This document shows, one piece after another, positions 61,262 through 64,000 of a stretch of 64,000 nt of DNA (position 1 is its first letter; every line of letters begins with the position of its first letter). Origin of the DNA: Numida meleagris. Its lineage: Eukaryota > Chordata > Aves > Galliformes > Numididae. A model generated the notes under the pieces. That model was given only the letters and a program-made list of their open reading frames with translations. It was not told the DNA's origin and ran no database searches. The stretch is from positions 4,649,814 through 4,713,813 of the forward strand of contig NC_034420.1 of assembly GCF_002078875.1 (NCBI RefSeq), read 5' to 3'. Made by a program: the position numbers and the translations under genes.

Positions 61262-61890
61262 AGTAGTTAGCTATCCAGAGCCACAAAGAAATAGAGACCC
61301 CACCACTAAGCGCAGCCCTGCTGGAAAGGACCTGGGGGTACAGGTGGAAGGTAAGCTGGGCACGAGCCAGCACTGTGCCCTCACAGCCCAGAAAGCCAAC
61401 CAGATCCTGGGCTGCATAAACGCAGCGTGGTCACCAGGGCGAGGGAGGGGATCTGCCCCTCTACACTGCGCTAATGAGGCCTCACCTGGAGCACTGCATC
61501 CAGATGGGGAGTTCTCAGCACAGGAGAGACACAGACCTGTTGGAGCACATCTAGAGGAAGGCCACAAAAATGATCCAAGGTATGGAATACCTCTCCTGTG
61601 AGGACAGGCTGAGAGCTGGGGCTGTGCAGCCTGGAGAAGAAAAGGCTCCAGGGAGACCTGAGAGCGGCCTGTCAGTATCTAAAGGGGAGCTACAGGAAAG
61701 AAGGGGACAGACTCTTTAACAGGGTCTGCGGTGATAGAGCAAGGGGAAATTGTTTCAAACAGAAACAGGGGAGATTTAGGATGGATATAAGAAAAAAGTG
61801 TTTTTGTTTTTCTCTCCAATGGGAGTAGTGAAGCACTGAAACAGGTTGCCCCGAAATGTGGTGGGTGCTCCGTCCCTAGAGACAAAGATG
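61262..61890 (+). mobile_element. CR1 retrotransposon fragment (RT C-terminus and ORF2 end)
   Basis: Translated pieces include AGKDLGVQVEGKLGTSQHCA (with frame changes), QKANQILGCI and a region downstream that reads as the ORF2 end (GTGAAGCACTGAAACAGGTT, then GTGGTGGGTGCTCCGTCCCT). This matches the CR1 ORF2 C-terminus, the same segment as the 37.4 kb copy but in the opposite orientation. No 3' UTR octamers follow, so the right end is deleted. It begins only 60 bp after the ERVL LTR. Confidence 0.9.
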
Positions 61891-64000
61891 CCACACTTTA
61901 GTGAGTCAGCACAGGTATTAGGACATCACAATGTTTTATGTAAAACAGTAGGTTACAGGATTCTTTTCAAAGGAAGATCATCACCTTCAACATATTCAAA
62001 ACCTTCCTGTAGGGTAATTCTTAGCCTATGATTCACAACATCTCCGAAGAAAATTCTGAAACTAATAAAAAAGACAATATCAGGATATTCATGACTTACT
62101 AACAAGCCTAGCAGGATGGACGGAAGTAATTTAGCTCTGCCCTGCTGAGTCACTGTGGCTGTCCATCCACACAGAATGAACCTAATTAGCTGGTATCAAA
62201 AATGCCACAGCTCGAGCAATGGGCAAAGTGGATGAGGGGAAAAAAATAACAATCAGCATGAGACACCCTCATTTCCATTTACTACATACTAAGTGCAGTA
62301 TTTTGTCCCAAATTAACTAACAGCTTATGAAGGGCTTATTTAACAGTACTCTTCAATACTCTCGGAATGGAAGAAAGATTATTTCCGAGTACCCAAGCTT
62401 ATCCATCCAATTCAGATTCTTCCAGAACAGACTATATCATAGCATATTTCAACTTGCATTAGTAGCAGGAGATTCAACCACAGAACACTAAATTAAAATA
62501 ACATTAATGGACTGTCTCAAACTGTTAGATATAACTAGGGATAAAAATTCATGCTAACACCTTATTACAGGCGTCTACTACTGTGCAATACCCCTTCACC
62601 CCCACCTTCATCAGATTCAGTAGGTTAGACTTAAGCAGGAGCATCTGTCCAGATTTGTAACACATACCCCAAATGCTGTACTGCGTTTACACAAGCACCT
62701 AACAGCTTAATGCTTCCTGCAGGTGCACCACGTCTTCAAGAGGCAGGTCTGGACACAAAAGAGATGCATAATTTTCTCGGTGTAGCTGCATTAAGCAGCA
62801 CGTTCATGTAACAGTACACAGCGAGTACATTTTAGTTCATATATATTTGTCTCGCTGATTAATAGATTCATTTTATCAACAGGAACACGCTGCATTTAGC
62901 ACACATTTCTTCACTCCGTTCTGCAGTTTCTAACAGGTTTTAGCTGACATTTTCACCTCATCCACACGAGGAGAAGAAGCAGCATTCTGACCTTGATTTA
63001 GAGGCTCTTTATACAAAATAATTTTTGTGGTTAGAGCTTGTAACTTATGCTGAATTATGGATACTTTACAGTAAGGAAACAGAAAAGCATAGCCAAATGC
63101 TGACAGTACTGCAGTGCTGTTCCCACAAGTCCTCTGAAGAGCCAGCCAATTACCCTGCAATTGACACGAACGACTGAAAAAAAGCATCTTCATTTCTAGC
63201 CTTCACAAATTTATTTGCAAGTAGCTCATCAAAATTAACTATATACTTATTACAAACACAAAGGCATGTTTCAATCACATTAAAGAGACAATTCAGTGAC
63301 ACTTTCCTCCCAGAAGATATTTATTCTATGCTGTTTGTAGTAATCCTCCACAAGCTTTAAACTTAAATCTGTTTCCTTACTGAACTGTTTTCTTGCAGTG
63401 TATGTGAACACCGGTTTGCTATAATAGGATTGCACACAATCATCAGGCTTCTGGCATTGATCTTTATAATTGAAAAAGGAACACTAAAACATTTGCTCCT
63501 CTGGGTGAAGAAGCACAGAAAGGACTGCACGGTGTTCTAGGAAGAATTTACAACAAACTAACCTGATCAAAATTGTGACTAAATCAAAGATAGCTGCACT
63601 CCTCTTGGGTTCATGATAAACTGTCAAATGCTATTGACATTAAAGAGTTTTATCTAATAATAAATCATTAAAATTTGGTATTCGGTAGCCACCATTTCTG
63701 TCAGGGGATGAAAGAATAAAGATAAAAGGTAATGTGGAAAGAATAACAGTAGCGCTCTTGACTGTGATTTTAAGCTTTGCTTAGAAGTTTACTCCCAGTG
63801 CTTTTCACACCGTTACCTGTGTCCATGTATTTACTGACACAAAAACACATTTCCCCCTCCCTTTCCCCACAAATGCGAGAAGGCTTTTATTTTCCTACAT
63901 AAAAATATGAATTTACCAATGCAGAAATGTGTGGCAGAGATCACCTTGCATAACCATGTTCCCATGATTCTTGCTCCTCCAGTCTGCTTTATTACTTCAA
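61891..64000. other. TENM2 upstream intron, no gene seen
   Basis: AT-rich, apparently unique sequence to the end of the window. Open frames are at most 87 codons and without recognised features. No upstream TENM2 exon or promoter was recognised. Confidence 0.5.

Noticed and set aside
1..64000. CRISPR arrays, operons, bacterial or phage systems, tRNA or rRNA genes
   Set aside because: No regularly spaced repeats, no cloverleaf-like genes noticed by eye, and overall texture is a vertebrate intron. tRNAscan or Rfam searches were not possible here.

Overview
This window is vertebrate, and almost certainly bird, nuclear DNA. It is AT-rich, with no operons, no dense coding and no CpG island. The repeats are CR1 retrotransposons with the avian ATTCTATG-type 3' tail, ERVL-type solo LTRs, and a mariner copy matching the chicken family Galluhop (Mariner1_GG). 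Together these point to a galliform, most likely chicken or a close relative. TENM2 lies on chicken chromosome 13 as I recall; that placement was not checked here.

Only one protein-coding exon can be supported. It is the first coding exon of TENM2 (teneurin-2) on the minus strand: coding part 18336 down to 18111, plus 65 nt of 5' UTR up to 18401. It has good splice sites on both sides. The gene runs right to left. Bases 18402-64000 are therefore the intron upstream of the start-codon exon, and bases 1-18110 are the start of the next intron. The promoter and the upstream non-coding exon(s) lie beyond 64000 or were not recognised. The exon that follows in the mRNA is beyond position 1.

Layout, left to right: CR1 3' ends at 3.9, 6.4 and 7.0 kb; a long, decayed CR1 ORF2 at 12.7-14.4 kb; an internally deleted Galluhop mariner at 15.5-16.0 kb; the TENM2 exon at 18.1-18.4 kb; CR1 scraps at 19.0, 21.9 and 31.6 kb; a 712-bp solo LTR at 29.0-29.7 kb; a CR1 of about 760 bp at 37.4-38.2 kb; a 531-bp solo LTR with perfect 5-bp target duplication at 56.5-57.0 kb; and an internally deleted ERVL LTR (60.9-61.2 kb) closely followed by another CR1 (61.3-61.9 kb). 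The remainder is intron with microsatellites, homopolymer runs and a few short inverted repeats. The other open reading frames (up to about 170 codons) look like chance ORFs or lie within repeats.

I found no previously undescribed biological system. The items most worth checking are the three solo LTRs, all antisense to TENM2; the inverted CR1 copies that flank the lone exon; the mariner copy lacking a catalytic aspartate; a few perfect palindromes; and two stretches that might be conserved non-coding elements.
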